Below are positions 47,020 through 55,708 of a stretch of DNA of 64,000 bases, one piece after another. Position numbers and translations under genes: made by a program. Within the stretch, counting starts at the first letter, position 1. Each line of letters begins with the position of its first letter. Under the pieces are notes generated by a model. It made no database searches, was not told where the DNA came from, and was given only the letters and a program-made list of their open reading frames with translations. Origin of the DNA: Draconibacterium halophilum (GTDB taxonomy: Bacteria > Bacteroidota > Bacteroidia > Bacteroidales > Prolixibacteraceae); contig NZ_CP048409.1 in assembly GCF_010448835.1 (NCBI RefSeq), positions 2,736,001 to 2,800,000 on the forward strand, given 5' to 3'.

Positions 47020-47048
47020 GCATTTTGGCTGATCCTCTTTTTTTTGTG
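47010..47048 (+). terminator. terminator after the Spy-like gene
   Basis: AGAGGAT and ATCCTCT arms (47011-47017, 47031-47037), followed by about eight T. Confidence 0.8.
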
Positions 47049-47137
47049 TCCCTTGCGGCAATTCATAGTTAGATAAATTTAGAGGTCACCGGATCGGACC
47101 CATAACCAATGGTTTTTTATGGTGTTTTTTGACCTTA

Positions 47138-47167
47138 TAAAAAAACTGTAAATTATTTGATTTACAG
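47138..47167 (-). terminator. terminator of the tRNA-Pro/GIY-YIG unit
   Basis: On the minus strand CTGTAAAT-CAAATA-ATTTACAG is followed by seven T. It ends the transcript through both tRNA fragments. Confidence 0.75.
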
Positions 47168-47197
47168 GCTTTTAGTGTTTTTTAGATTTTAAATCTG

Positions 47198-47246
47198 TCG
47201 GGATGACAGGATTTGAACCTGCGACTCCTTCGTCCCGAATCCCGCC
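47198..47246 (-). pseudogene. 3' half of a tRNA-Pro, split from its 5' half
   Basis: On the minus strand this reads the anticodon loop TTCGGGA (anticodon CGG), the anticodon-stem strand CGAAG, TCGCAGG TTCAAAT CCTG and the acceptor CATCCCG with discriminator A. The 5' acceptor strand CGGGATG is 366 bases away at 47642. The D-arm and 5' anticodon strand are missing, so it cannot fold alone. Confidence 0.7.
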
Positions 47247-47252
47247 TTATTG

Positions 47253-47498
47253 TCACCCACTAATCAATCTCTTAAATGCATTGCCACCTTTGTATGATTT
47301 TATCTTTTTTTCTCTCTTCAAAGCTAGTTGTCTAGTCGCGAATTCTTCTGTATAAATTATGCGAAAAGGAATTCTTGACTTTGTGGAACGTTGTTTGCCG
47401 GAATTATGGTAACAAATTCTTTTATCAACGTCGGTAGTATAACCGATATAATACTTCCCATCTTTTAAACTTTGTAATATATAGACGTAGTGTTTCAT
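47253..47498 (-). CDS. GIY-YIG endonuclease-like protein
   Basis: 81 residues with the GIY-YIG fold motifs: HYVYILQS, KYYIGYTTDVDKRICYHNSG (YIG and catalytic Arg27) and FATRQLALKREKKIKSYKG (catalytic Glu63 region). Small single-domain members of this UPF0213-type family are scattered next to tRNA genes. Here it sits between a complete tRNA-Pro and the 3' half of another, all on the same strand. It starts 15 bases after the complete tRNA ends. A role in tRNA-targeted mobility is plausible but not shown. Confidence 0.85.
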   Translation of the reverse strand: MKHYVYILQSLKDGKYYIGYTTDVDKRICYHNSGKQRSTKSRIPFRIIYTEEFATRQLALKREKKIKSYKGGNAFKRLISG

Positions 47499-47512
47499 TA
47501 GGAGTAGACTTG

Positions 47513-47587
47513 TCGGGGTGAGAGGATTCGAACCTCCGGCCTCGTCGTCCCGAACGACGCGCGCTAACCTGGCTGCGCTACACCCCG
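47513..47587 (-). tRNA. tRNA-Pro (anticodon CGG)
   Basis: Complete cloverleaf: acceptor CGGGGTG/CACCCCG, D-stem GCGC/GCGC, anticodon stem CGTCG/CGACG around TTCGGGA, T-arm GGAGG TTCGAAT CCTCT (one G-U pair), discriminator A. No CCA is encoded. It lies inside the gap of an interrupted second tRNA-Pro. Confidence 0.95.
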
Positions 47588-47612
47588 TATTGATTTATGA
47601 AGAGAACGTTAT

Positions 47613-47642
47613 GGCGGGACTACCGGACTGCGCTACATCCCG
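47613..47642 (-). pseudogene. 5' half of a tRNA-Pro
   Basis: CGGGATGTAGCGCAGTCCGG then TAG and TCCCGCC on the minus strand. It contains the acceptor 5' strand CGGGATG, the D-stem 5' strand and most of the D-loop. It pairs exactly with the CATCCCG acceptor of the 3' half at 47198-47246, so the two were one gene. Confidence 0.7.
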
Positions 47643-47764
47643 AAAATCGAAGTGCTAATTTAAGTAAAAATTATAAAAATATTTTAGCCAACGGAAAAGA
47701 AAAAATTAGTAACAATTACGTCGGTTTTATTTATTATTTTGATCATCAGTTCAAAAAATAAATT

Positions 47765-48259
47765 ATGATAGAATTAGAAAACGTGGAAATGAATATTATT
47801 GGTACAATTTCCACACCACATAAAACCATTGAAAACATTCCAATCCAGTCGGTTGGAGCAGAAGAATTTATTGGAGTAATTGAAATTCAACCGCAATTAA
47901 CAGCTGCTTTAGAAAATCTTGACGGCTTTTCAAATTTAATATTGCTTTACCATCTTCATTTGGCAGACGGTTATAAATTAAAAGTAAAGCCATTTATGGA
48001 CGACAAAGAGCATGGAGTTTTTGCTACCCGTTCGCCCAAACGCCCTTCGCCAATAGGCCTGTCAACCGTTGAGTTGATAAAAATAGAAGGAAACAAAATC
48101 TGGATTAAAGGTGCTGATATGATTGACGGAACTCCGCTGATTGACATCAAACCATTTTTCCGTCAGGTAGATAACCGACCTAATGCGATAAGTGGCTGGC
48201 TCGACACAAAAGACGATGATCTGGCAAGCAAATATCGTTCTGATAACCGGTTTGCCTAA
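47765..48259 (+). CDS. trmO: tRNA threonylcarbamoyladenosine methyltransferase
   Basis: 164 residues, YaeB/TsaA/TrmO beta-barrel family. It methylates the t6A37 of certain tRNAs using S-adenosylmethionine. Signatures are FATRSPKRPSPIGLSTVEL and DGTPLIDIKPF; the GTISTPHKTIENIP segment begins the barrel. It is next to a tRNA-Pro region but transcribed in the opposite direction, so this may be coincidental. It ends 5 bases before PBP1A on the opposite strand. Confidence 0.93.
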   Translation: MIELENVEMNIIGTISTPHKTIENIPIQSVGAEEFIGVIEIQPQLTAALENLDGFSNLILLYHLHLADGYKLKVKPFMDDKEHGVFATRSPKRPSPIGLSTVELIKIEGNKIWIKGADMIDGTPLIDIKPFFRQVDNRPNAISGWLDTKDDDLASKYRSDNRFA

Positions 48260-48264
48260 GCTTA

Positions 48265-50643
48265 TTACTTGTCTTTTTTACGAAAAATACTTTTGATTTT
48301 TTTCCAAAGCTGACCTTTCTCGTTGTCGTCAGCTTTTGCTTCGGGGCGGTCTTTCAAGTCTTCCGATTCTTTTTTCCCGAAAATGCTTGCAAAGTTAAAA
48401 CCATGTTTTTCAATATCCAATACTTCTTTGTATTCAGGTGTATTTAACATGGCCAGTAATTCCGGTTCAGGATCAGGGAAAGTACTGTACTTCAGGTGCT
48501 CAAATTTCTTGTCGCGATACGTTTTGTAAAAGAACTTCCCAACAATTGGCATTGCCATATACGCCCCTTGTCCGTAGGTTGTTGTTCTGAAATGCACGCG
48601 CGGATCGTCGGCACCTACCCAACATCCGGTTACCAATTCTGGTGTGAGGCCGATAAACCACCCATCCGAATTGTTTTGTGTCGTTCCTGTTTTTCCGGCA
48701 AATTCACCTGGTATTTTATAAATAGTACGAATACCCCGGCCGGTGCCACCATCAACAACCGCCTCCATCATATTAATTACGGCTCGGCAATTTTCGGGCG
48801 AAACTACTGGTTCGTAGGGTAAATTATAATCGAAAGTTTCAAGGATGTTTCCATTTTTATCTGCAATCTGCAAAAGGTAATTGGCTTTTACCGGTTTTCC
48901 ATCGTTTACAATGCCGGCAAACGCTTCTACCATTTCTTTTAAAGATACTGAGGCTACTCCAAGAGCCAGTGAAGGATAATCAGGCAGATCGGCAGAAATC
49001 CCCAAATCTTTAGCAATATCAATGGTTTCATCAATGCCTGCTTCCAATAGCACATCAACCGAAACGGTATTCAAGGATTTTGCAAGCGCCCCTTTCATGG
49101 AATAATATCCACCATATTCATTGTGCGAATTCCGAGGCGCCCAATCTTTATATTCTTCGTAAACTTTGTGTTGATTGATAAAATAAGTATCAGGCGAAAT
49201 CTCTTCTTCCAATGCTGCCAGATAAACAAAAGGCTTAAATGTGGATCCGGTTTGTCGTGGTGCAGTAACATGGTCGTATTTAAAAAAACGGTAATCAATT
49301 CCGCCAACCCACGCTTTTAGGTGTGAAGAGTGAGGATCAATGGCAATAAACCCGGCATTTAAAAGCTTTAAATAATGTTTTAACGAATCGAGGCGCGAAA
49401 CCTCTACATTTTCAACTCCATCCCAGGTAAATAACGACGCATGTGTTTTTGCTGAATATTTTTTAAGTTCTTCAGAATAGCTAACACCGCTGGTATTGTT
49501 GTTTTGAATTGCACTTTTTAACACTTCCGGTTTCTCTCTGAAAATATCTCTCGATTTCCAATGGTTATCAAATACTTTTTGCAGGTTTTTCATGTACTCT
49601 CTAACCGACTGCTGTGCATAGCGCTGCAAATTATAATCAATGCTTGTGGTAATCTTCAACCCATCGGTGTATAGATTGTACGGTTCACCGTCTTCATTAA
49701 TATTGTCCTCGCACCATTCCAATAATTCCGGTTTTAAACGTTCCAGAAAATACGGAGCCGGCCCCTGGTTATATGAAATTAAGCGGTAGTGCGTATCCAG
49801 TGGTTTTTCCTTGTATTTGGCAGCATCGGAAGTGTTCAGGTAATTATATTTTACCATTTGGTCGATCACTACATTTCTGCGCCCAATCGCACGATCGGGG
49901 TGTGTACGCGGGTTGTAGTAGTTATTGGCTTTTAACATTCCTACTAAAACTGCCGCCTGATGCACATCCAGACTTTTTGGCGATCTCGAAAAGAAACGTT
50001 CGGCTGCAACTTCAATTCCAAAAGTATTTTCAGCAAAAGGAACCGTATTCAGGTATAAAGCCAGAATTTCCTGTTTGTTGTAAATACGCTCTAAACGATA
50101 AGCGATAATTGCTTCGCGTAGCTTATTTACCGGCATCGACATTGGCCCGTAATCAACCCTCGGGAATAGGTTTTTTGCAATTTGCTGACTAATGGTACTT
50201 CCGCCGCCAGCAGCATCGTTACGCAATAAAATTGATTTTACCAGCACTCTTGCCAGTGCTACTTCATCAATTCCGCGATGTTCGTAAAAGCGGGCATCTT
50301 CCGTAGCAATGAGCGCGTTTATAACGTTTGGTGAAATTTCATCGAAAGTGGCATAACTCCGATTTTCTACATAATAACGACCAAGTATTTTTCCGTCGAC
50401 AGAATATACTTCTGAGGCCAGTGGATTGTTGATCAAATGTAACTGTGATTTTGACGGAACCGGCCCCATAACGCCCAGGAAAACCAAGATAAAGAAAAGA
50501 CATCCCAGTAAAAACAATACCACGCCGGCTTTAAAAATAAAACTCAGCAGTGCATGTTTATTACCTGATTTATTTGATTTGCTCTTTTTTCTGTTCACCG
50601 GCTTCCTGATCCGGGAACTTGTATTTGTTTTCTTTTTTGCCAC
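48265..50643 (-). CDS. mrcA: bifunctional penicillin-binding protein 1A
   Basis: 792 residues. Builds and cross-links peptidoglycan at the inner membrane. A basic start and one membrane helix (about 32-56) precede the GT51 transglycosylase (EDARFYEHRGIDEVALARV, GGGSTISQQIAKNLF) and the transpeptidase with STFK, SLN and KTGTTQNN motifs. Start GTG at 50643. The only upstream -7 match (TACCTTTG, 50648-50655) leaves almost no leader, so the mRNA may be leaderless. Confidence 0.95.
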   Translation of the reverse strand: MAKKKTNTSSRIRKPVNRKKSKSNKSGNKHALLSFIFKAGVVLFLLGCLFFILVFLGVMGPVPSKSQLHLINNPLASEVYSVDGKILGRYYVENRSYATFDEISPNVINALIATEDARFYEHRGIDEVALARVLVKSILLRNDAAGGGSTISQQIAKNLFPRVDYGPMSMPVNKLREAIIAYRLERIYNKQEILALYLNTVPFAENTFGIEVAAERFFSRSPKSLDVHQAAVLVGMLKANNYYNPRTHPDRAIGRRNVVIDQMVKYNYLNTSDAAKYKEKPLDTHYRLISYNQGPAPYFLERLKPELLEWCEDNINEDGEPYNLYTDGLKITTSIDYNLQRYAQQSVREYMKNLQKVFDNHWKSRDIFREKPEVLKSAIQNNNTSGVSYSEELKKYSAKTHASLFTWDGVENVEVSRLDSLKHYLKLLNAGFIAIDPHSSHLKAWVGGIDYRFFKYDHVTAPRQTGSTFKPFVYLAALEEEISPDTYFINQHKVYEEYKDWAPRNSHNEYGGYYSMKGALAKSLNTVSVDVLLEAGIDETIDIAKDLGISADLPDYPSLALGVASVSLKEMVEAFAGIVNDGKPVKANYLLQIADKNGNILETFDYNLPYEPVVSPENCRAVINMMEAVVDGGTGRGIRTIYKIPGEFAGKTGTTQNNSDGWFIGLTPELVTGCWVGADDPRVHFRTTTYGQGAYMAMPIVGKFFYKTYRDKKFEHLKYSTFPDPEPELLAMLNTPEYKEVLDIEKHGFNFASIFGKKESEDLKDRPEAKADDNEKGQLWKKIKSIFRKKDK

Positions 50644-50647
50644 GCGA

Positions 50648-50655
50648 CAAAGGTA
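50648..50655 (-). promoter_or_regulatory. -7 box before the PBP1A gene
   Basis: TACCTTTG on the minus strand, four bases before the GTG start. Same core as the trmD box. Confidence 0.3.
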
Positions 50656-50737
50656 TTATTTAAAACAATGCCTATGTTAATCAAACTGAAATGAAATAAA
50701 AATATTATAAACGGCGGATTGTTTATTTTACAAACGA

Positions 50738-51217
50738 TTAAACGATTATTTCTTTTACAAAATACCAGGTCATCATTCCTGATGTAATAAGTTTTAACAG
50801 TGTTCCAGCCAGAAAGCCCATAAACGATCCAAATCCTGATTTTAAGGCATCTCCCGATTCTTTTCCGGCGGTAAGTTCACCGATTACAGCTCCAAGAAAA
50901 GGGCCAATGATTATTCCAAACGGAGGGAAGAAAAACAAACCTATAACCAAACCAATAATACTGCCCCAGATGCCACGATTACTACCACCAAATCTTTTAG
51001 TTCCCCAAGCCGGTATCACGTAATCGAGTGCATAAACTACAGTCGTTAGTATTGCCCAAATAATTAGAAATTTTGATGAAAACTGATAGCGTTCAGTAAA
51101 ATGAAGTAACAAGAGACCTACGTAACTTAACGGAGGCCCCGGAATTATAGGTAAAACACAGCCTAAAATTCCGCTGATGATGAAAATTGATCCTAAAACG
51201 ATTAATAGAATATCCAT
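50738..51217 (-). CDS. DUF456 membrane protein
   Basis: 159 residues from the ATG at 51217 (MDILLIVLGSIFII); a longer frame adds 14 unlikely residues. Small, glycine-rich, with several membrane helices (LPIIPGPPLSYVGLLLLHF, GIWGSIIGLVIGLFFFPPFGIIIGPFLGAVIGE, FMGFLAGTLLKLITSG). It matches DUF456; function unknown. Next gene upstream is a CPBP protease on the same strand, 78 bases away. Confidence 0.85.
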   Translation of the reverse strand: MDILLIVLGSIFIISGILGCVLPIIPGPPLSYVGLLLLHFTERYQFSSKFLIIWAILTTVVYALDYVIPAWGTKRFGGSNRGIWGSIIGLVIGLFFFPPFGIIIGPFLGAVIGELTAGKESGDALKSGFGSFMGFLAGTLLKLITSGMMTWYFVKEIIV

Positions 51218-51295
51218 GTACGTAAAATTAATTACATGCGTAAAAATAGTGTTTACCAATAATAAGATTGAATATTTTCGGTGAATGGCCGGTTA

Positions 51296-52111
51296 TCATC
51301 GGCGTTTAACAAACCACGGAATACTTGTAACGTAAATAAGCACCACCGATAGAGCCATTACAAGTGCACTAAGTAGTAAAAGATTGTTTCGTTCTAAAAG
51401 ATAAATAGAATGTTCGCGAATTTGTTGCCAATAAGTGACTGTTAGCAGCACCAACGCGTTGTTGATAGAGTGCCCAACAATGGCCACTAAAATATTATTG
51501 GTTCGCAACATGAGCCAGCCAAGCAGTAGCCCCAGTAGAAAGGTAGCCGGCATTTGCCATGGATTTAAGTGAAATAGAGAAAACAATAATGCAGACATAA
51601 AAACGGCAACAAAACCATTGTAATTCTTTCTGAATCCATTAAATATTAATCCTCTGAATATCAACTCTTCAATAATGGGGGCAACAATTGCCACTTTCAG
51701 AAAAGCACCCATAAAACCATAATCGCCTTCAAAAATACGATCAAATAGTTCCCAAAACCAGGGAGGAGCAGGGATCATCTTTTCTACCCAAATATTAACC
51801 GTTTGGAGGACGTTATGCGCGCCCCATAGAAAACTTACAACCGGTATAAATACCAGTGGATTAAAAAGTTTTAATGGGAAGATCTCCAGAATCGGCGCTT
51901 TTGCTTTTCTAATTCCGTAAACAAGTATAAACACCACTGATCCAACGCCAAGCGCAATTTTTTTGATCGGATTATATAAGTACTCCGTACCTTTGTAATA
52001 ATCGATTACAGCCAGCGGAAAATCAACAAGGGTTTGAATAAAAATATAAAGAATAACAAGGTGAATGCCTTGCAAAATGGTCGGATAATATTTAATGCGG
52101 TACTCTTCCAT
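51296..52111 (-). CDS. CPBP-family intramembrane metalloprotease
   Basis: 271 residues with about eight membrane helices. The CAAX/Abi motifs are EELIFRG (Glu-Glu and Arg), SLFHLNPWQ and GHSINN. The family includes CAAX proteases and bacteriocin-immunity proteins; the substrate here is unknown. No phage-defence neighbours. Confidence 0.9.
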   Translation of the reverse strand: MEEYRIKYYPTILQGIHLVILYIFIQTLVDFPLAVIDYYKGTEYLYNPIKKIALGVGSVVFILVYGIRKAKAPILEIFPLKLFNPLVFIPVVSFLWGAHNVLQTVNIWVEKMIPAPPWFWELFDRIFEGDYGFMGAFLKVAIVAPIIEELIFRGLIFNGFRKNYNGFVAVFMSALLFSLFHLNPWQMPATFLLGLLLGWLMLRTNNILVAIVGHSINNALVLLTVTYWQQIREHSIYLLERNNLLLLSALVMALSVVLIYVTSIPWFVKRR

Positions 52112-52165
52112 ACGTCTAATAAATATAGTACAATCCGGAAAATTAATGTCAACCTGACTGATTTT

Positions 52166-52687
52166 TTACGAATGATTTTGGGCGGCAGGCAATTTTTTGC
52201 CGGTTTTAAATGTAAAATAGCGCTGTGCCATGTAGCTGTAAATAATTACCAGCATGGTGGTTATAAATTTCGACAACGTGGCGTAGAGCCCACAATACTC
52301 TACAAAGAATTTCAGAAAAATATAGTTAAGCAGAATCGATCCGCCAACGGTAAGCAAATACCTGAACAGTTGAATGCGGCCTTTTAATTCCGAGGAAGTA
52401 AACGTTACATATTTCGCCAAAAAGAAACCGGTTGTGAAGGTGATTGGAAAAACAATAAGAAAAGCGGCAATGTGCGGACTTATTGCAATAAATCCTAAAT
52501 CAACGATCTGCATTTTTATTACAAAACGGTAGAAAATGAAATACAAACTGATGTCGAGTAGTGTGTTTGCTCCACCGGTGGCGGCATAGCGAAAAATTTC
52601 GCGTGGAAGAAACTGCAGGAATGGAAAATAAAACCAATCAACAAAGTTGATGATCATATTTCCTATTTTTTCCAGAATATTCCGCAT
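52166..52687 (-). CDS. GtrA-family membrane protein
   Basis: 173 residues with four membrane helices. The stretch FRYAATGGANTLLDISLYF opens the GtrA domain. GtrA proteins flip undecaprenyl-linked sugars for surface polysaccharide decoration. No glycosyltransferase is adjacent in the window. The likely promoter is the TATTTTTG box at 52719-52726. Confidence 0.85.
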   Translation of the reverse strand: MRNILEKIGNMIINFVDWFYFPFLQFLPREIFRYAATGGANTLLDISLYFIFYRFVIKMQIVDLGFIAISPHIAAFLIVFPITFTTGFFLAKYVTFTSSELKGRIQLFRYLLTVGGSILLNYIFLKFFVEYCGLYATLSKFITTMLVIIYSYMAQRYFTFKTGKKLPAAQNHS

Positions 52688-52718
52688 GCTCTTTTTTCAG
52701 ATTTGAGCTGCAAAGAAA

Positions 52719-52726
52719 CAAAAATA
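52719..52726 (-). promoter_or_regulatory. -7 box of the gtrA-like gene
   Basis: TATTTTTG on the minus strand, TAnnTTTG consensus, about 32 bases before the start at 52687. No TTTG at the -33 distance. Confidence 0.4.
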
Positions 52727-52791
52727 GTTGAATACTGGCTAATCACAGTAACGGTAGCACAATAATTGACAGTAATGTCGAACTCCGGTTA

Positions 52792-53207
52792 TTACAAGCC
52801 TGGTCTTTGTCGAAGCTGTTTTTTATTTGATTGTTGTTTTTTCTTCTCCAATCGTTTTAATTTCGACGACTTTGTAGGTTTTGTTTTTATTCGTCGCTTG
52901 ACTGGGGTTAAAGCCTTTTCTATCAGACCGACAAGCTTAGCCATGGCTTTTTGCTTGTTCTTCAACTGACTGCGTTCGCTGCTTTCAAAAAGCACAATAA
53001 TACCCTCAGAATTTATACGGTTTTTTAATTTGTCGGCAATCTTTTGTTTTTGTACTTCAGTAAAAATAATGGAGTTGGCCACATCAAAACGAAGCTCAAT
53101 TTTGTGTTTACTTTGTTTACGTTTTGTCCGCCGGGGCCACCACTTCGGCTGGCCGTAAAAGTACAGGCAGTAATCAGTTCTTCTTTTGTTTGTTCCGGAA
53201 GACGCAT
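52792..53207 (-). CDS. arfB: ribosome-rescue peptidyl-tRNA hydrolase ArfB, frameshifted
   Basis: Joined frame of 138 residues. Releases stalled peptides on ribosomes lacking a stop codon. Residues 26-28 are the GGQ motif (SRSGGPGGQNVNKVNTK) and the tail is basic (KTKPTKSSKLKRLEKKKQQ), both hallmarks of ArfB/ICT1. The frames break at a run of four T on the plus strand (53100-53103); one added base gives NTKIELRFDVANS. Starts 2 bases after the Crp-family gene ends, so it may be its downstream partner. Confidence 0.88.
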
Positions 53208-53209
53208 TT

Positions 53210-53892
53210 TTAGCCGTTTTTACTAATGTTATGAAGTTGAGCAGCATCGTTAATATGAATGTTTCTGCCATTCAGAATAATTATCTGTTCTTTTTCAAAC
53301 TCTTTCAGTAGTTTAATGGCACTTTCGGCCGATATGGAAGCAAAGTCAGCAATGTCCTGCCGCATTAGAAGCTCGAAAATATTTTTCTTCACAAATTCTT
53401 CCTGACTCAGATAAAGTAGGGCAGAAGCCAGTTTTCCGCGCATTTGTTTATAAGAAATGTTCTTTATTAATTCAAATAAATGCCTTTCGTTTCTGTAATT
53501 CTGTGAGGTAATTTTTAAAGCAAAATCAGGATTGTCAAGCAGTATTTGTTTCAGACTCTCTTTTTCGATCATACAAATTTGTGTATTGCTAATGGCCTGT
53601 GCCGAATACGTATGAACAGGTTCGCCGAATACCGACGAAAAAGCTAGGAATTCGCCTTCGGAAGCGATGCTGATATTCATATTTTTATCAACTCCCGTTT
53701 GCAGGTACACTTTTACCAAGCCTTCAACAACATACATTACATAAGGCGCAAATGCGCCCTGCTTAAATATCGTTTCGCCTTAAGGTACTGAACGCGGGTT
53801 TTGTACACATTCAGGTTGTCTAAATTTGCTATGTTGTCTTTAAAATCCAATACAGTCTCTGATATTTTTCCAAATTTAAGTAAGAAATACAA
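53210..53892 (-). CDS. Crp/Fnr-family regulator, frameshifted
   Basis: Joined frame of 227 residues, start TTG at 53892 as no ATG is available. The N-terminal part reads LYFLLKFGKISETVLDFK; a stop in the frame at TTAA (about 53780) is removed if one base is added there, giving QYLKGETIFKQGAFAPYVMY and so a continuous cyclic-nucleotide-binding fold. The C-terminal HTH is near RQDIADFASISAESAIKLLKEFEKEQII. No oxygen-sensing cysteine cluster is seen. Divergent from the NifX/thioredoxin operon 222 bases away; co-regulation is likely. Confidence 0.8.
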
Positions 53893-53998
53893 TTAATCAA
53901 GTTAAAACTATCAAACGACAGGAAAGAAACTGTCAAATTTCAGCTGGCACACCGACATACTTCAGTACCGATTTTTCGGCTCGTATAGTTCCACAATC

Positions 53999-54006
53999 TA
54001 TCTTTG
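53999..54006 (+). promoter_or_regulatory. -7 box of the NifX-like operon
   Basis: TATCTTTG; a TTCG close to TTTG lies 20 bases upstream. The leader is about 100 bases. A GACAG/CTGTC dyad is present at about 53919-53936 and may be a regulator site. Confidence 0.5.
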
Positions 54007-54113
54007 CAGAGATGATTTTTATAATGATATTGAGTAAGTAACAATTGGCAAGAGGGGAAATAAAACAGAATTGCACTACTATTTAGGCACTCTGTTTTTA
54101 ATCAAATAAAAAA

Positions 54114-54458
54114 ATGAAAAAAGTAGCCATACCTATAGCGAACGAAATAATTAGTGAATATCTGTGTGGATGTTCGCAATTTGTTTTTTATGATATGGAA
54201 ACTAAAGGTATAACTGCTACAGAAAATAATGTTAACGACTTTTCAAATGAAAATGAAGTGAGGTTATGGATTAAAAATAATGGAATAACCGACATTATTC
54301 TTCACCGAATAAAGAAGGAATTAATCGAATTATTTACCTCGGAAAAAATTAATCTCTTTGTTGGTGTGCCCTTGGTTTCGGCAGAGGAAATCATAGAGGT
54401 CTACCGTTGTGGAAAACTAGAATCGGATAAAAGTATTATTGCAGAAATAACAAATTAA
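54114..54458 (+). CDS. NifX/NifB-type (dinitrogenase cofactor) domain protein
   Basis: 114 residues of the NifX-like fold (VAIPIANEIISEYLCGCSQFVFYDM, then a helix-strand pattern ending IIEVYRCGKLESDK). The family binds metal clusters, and stand-alone copies are widespread in anaerobes without nitrogenase; there is no nif gene here. It starts a four-gene redox set with a thioredoxin-like protein, OsmC and thioredoxin, with a Crp regulator divergent. Inference: handles a metal or cluster in redox stress. Confidence 0.8.
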   Translation: MKKVAIPIANEIISEYLCGCSQFVFYDMETKGITATENNVNDFSNENEVRLWIKNNGITDIILHRIKKELIELFTSEKINLFVGVPLVSAEEIIEVYRCGKLESDKSIIAEITN

Positions 54459-54468
54459 ATAACTGGAT

Positions 54469-54819
54469 ATGAAACTTTTAAGAACAGGACTACCTGAAAT
54501 AGAATCGGCAGCAGAATTAGAAAAAGTGCTGGCAGAAAACGAGAATGTAATGGTTTGTTGTGGCCGCATGGGACCAATGTGTTTCCCTGTTTACAATGTT
54601 ATGGAGCGTCTGGAAAAAGAGCGTAAAGATGTAAAATTTATGGTTATGGCTTTTGATAATCCCGAGGCTGCACCAATACGTAATGCACCGGAATGCAGTG
54701 GTTTTATGGGACTACCGTTTACCATGTATTATAAAAACGGAAAGGTGGCAAAAGCAACCACAAGCGTTCAAACCCGGGAGCAAATTACTGAAATACTGGA
54801 CGAACAATTTGATAACTAA
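54469..54819 (+). CDS. thioredoxin-fold protein with an unusual active site
   Basis: 116 residues. The thioredoxin-like positions read VMVCCGRMGPMCFP (Cys30, Cys31, Cys38) instead of WCGPC, so the usual CxxC spacing is absent. The remaining fold resembles thioredoxin (KFMVMAFDNPEAAP, LPFTMYYKNGK with the cis-proline). It may bind a metal or act by a different disulfide. Overlap or short spacing with neighbours (10 and 15 bases) supports co-transcription. Confidence 0.7.
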   Translation: MKLLRTGLPEIESAAELEKVLAENENVMVCCGRMGPMCFPVYNVMERLEKERKDVKFMVMAFDNPEAAPIRNAPECSGFMGLPFTMYYKNGKVAKATTSVQTREQITEILDEQFDN

Positions 54820-54834
54820 AAATAAAATTGAGTT

Positions 54835-55254
54835 ATGGCAAAACACGAAATAAAAGTTAGTTGGAAAGATAAATTGGCTTTTGAAGCCGAGGTTGACGGA
54901 CATAAAATAATGCTCGACGCTACCGAAGCAGTAGGTGGCGAGAACAAGGGACCACGACCGAAACCGCTTATGCTCGCAGCGCTTGCCGGATGCACCGGAA
55001 TAGATGTGGTATCTATTTTGAAGAAGATGCGTGTTGAAATGGAAGATTTTAATGTTGTTGTTGAAGGTGATTTAACTGACGAGCACCCAAAACAGTATTA
55101 TAAAATGAATGTTATTTATGAATTTAAAGGTAAAGATCTTCCTTTGGAGAAACTAAAAAAAGCAGTTAGTTTGTCGGAAGAAAGATATTGTGGAGTAAGT
55201 GCGCTATACCGAAAAGCTATCGAGCTTACTTCTGAAATAAAAATTATAGATTAA
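54835..55254 (+). CDS. OsmC-family peroxiredoxin
   Basis: 139 residues. Two conserved cysteines occur in ALAGCTGIDVVSIL and in EERYCGVSALYRK, the reactive pair of OsmC/Ohr-type organic hydroperoxide reductases. Together with the flanking thioredoxin-like genes it forms a peroxide-reduction set. Starts 15 bases after the preceding gene. Confidence 0.92.
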   Translation: MAKHEIKVSWKDKLAFEAEVDGHKIMLDATEAVGGENKGPRPKPLMLAALAGCTGIDVVSILKKMRVEMEDFNVVVEGDLTDEHPKQYYKMNVIYEFKGKDLPLEKLKKAVSLSEERYCGVSALYRKAIELTSEIKIID

Positions 55255-55258
55255 AACT

Positions 55259-55681
55259 ATGTCGACTACATTAATTGTAATTCTTGTTGCCGTTGTTGCT
55301 CTTATCGGGTTGATTGCGGTAAACTATTTCCGAATGAAAAATGCCAAACCCGTGGCCAATAGCAAACGAATTAAAGTATTGAACAACAAAAACTTTAAAG
55401 CTGCAACAAAACGTGGAGTAGTACTGCTCGATTTTTGGGCGCTGTGGTGTGGACCGTGTAAAATTATTGCGCCTACATTAAACGAAATTGCCGATAGCCA
55501 AACTGATTTTATGGTGGCAAAAGTTAATGTAGATCATAACCAGCAACTGGCACAAAAATTCAAGGTAAGAAATATTCCAACCATGCTAATTTTAAAAGAC
55601 GGAAAAGAAGCCGGACGTATTGTTGGAGTTAAAACAAAACGTACCATTCTGAAAGAGGTTGATGCTGTAATGGCGGGATAA
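55259..55681 (+). CDS. membrane-anchored thioredoxin
   Basis: 140 residues. An N-terminal membrane helix (about 3-22) is followed by a thioredoxin domain with DFWALWCGPCKI (Cys64 and Cys67) and the cis-Pro loop VRNIPTMLILKDG. The reduced Cys pair could regenerate the OsmC peroxidase. Last gene of the operon; a strong terminator follows. Confidence 0.93.
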   Translation: MSTTLIVILVAVVALIGLIAVNYFRMKNAKPVANSKRIKVLNNKNFKAATKRGVVLLDFWALWCGPCKIIAPTLNEIADSQTDFMVAKVNVDHNQQLAQKFKVRNIPTMLILKDGKEAGRIVGVKTKRTILKEVDAVMAG

Positions 55682-55708
55682 TCAGAAAAATAAAAAACCA
55701 CATATAAC

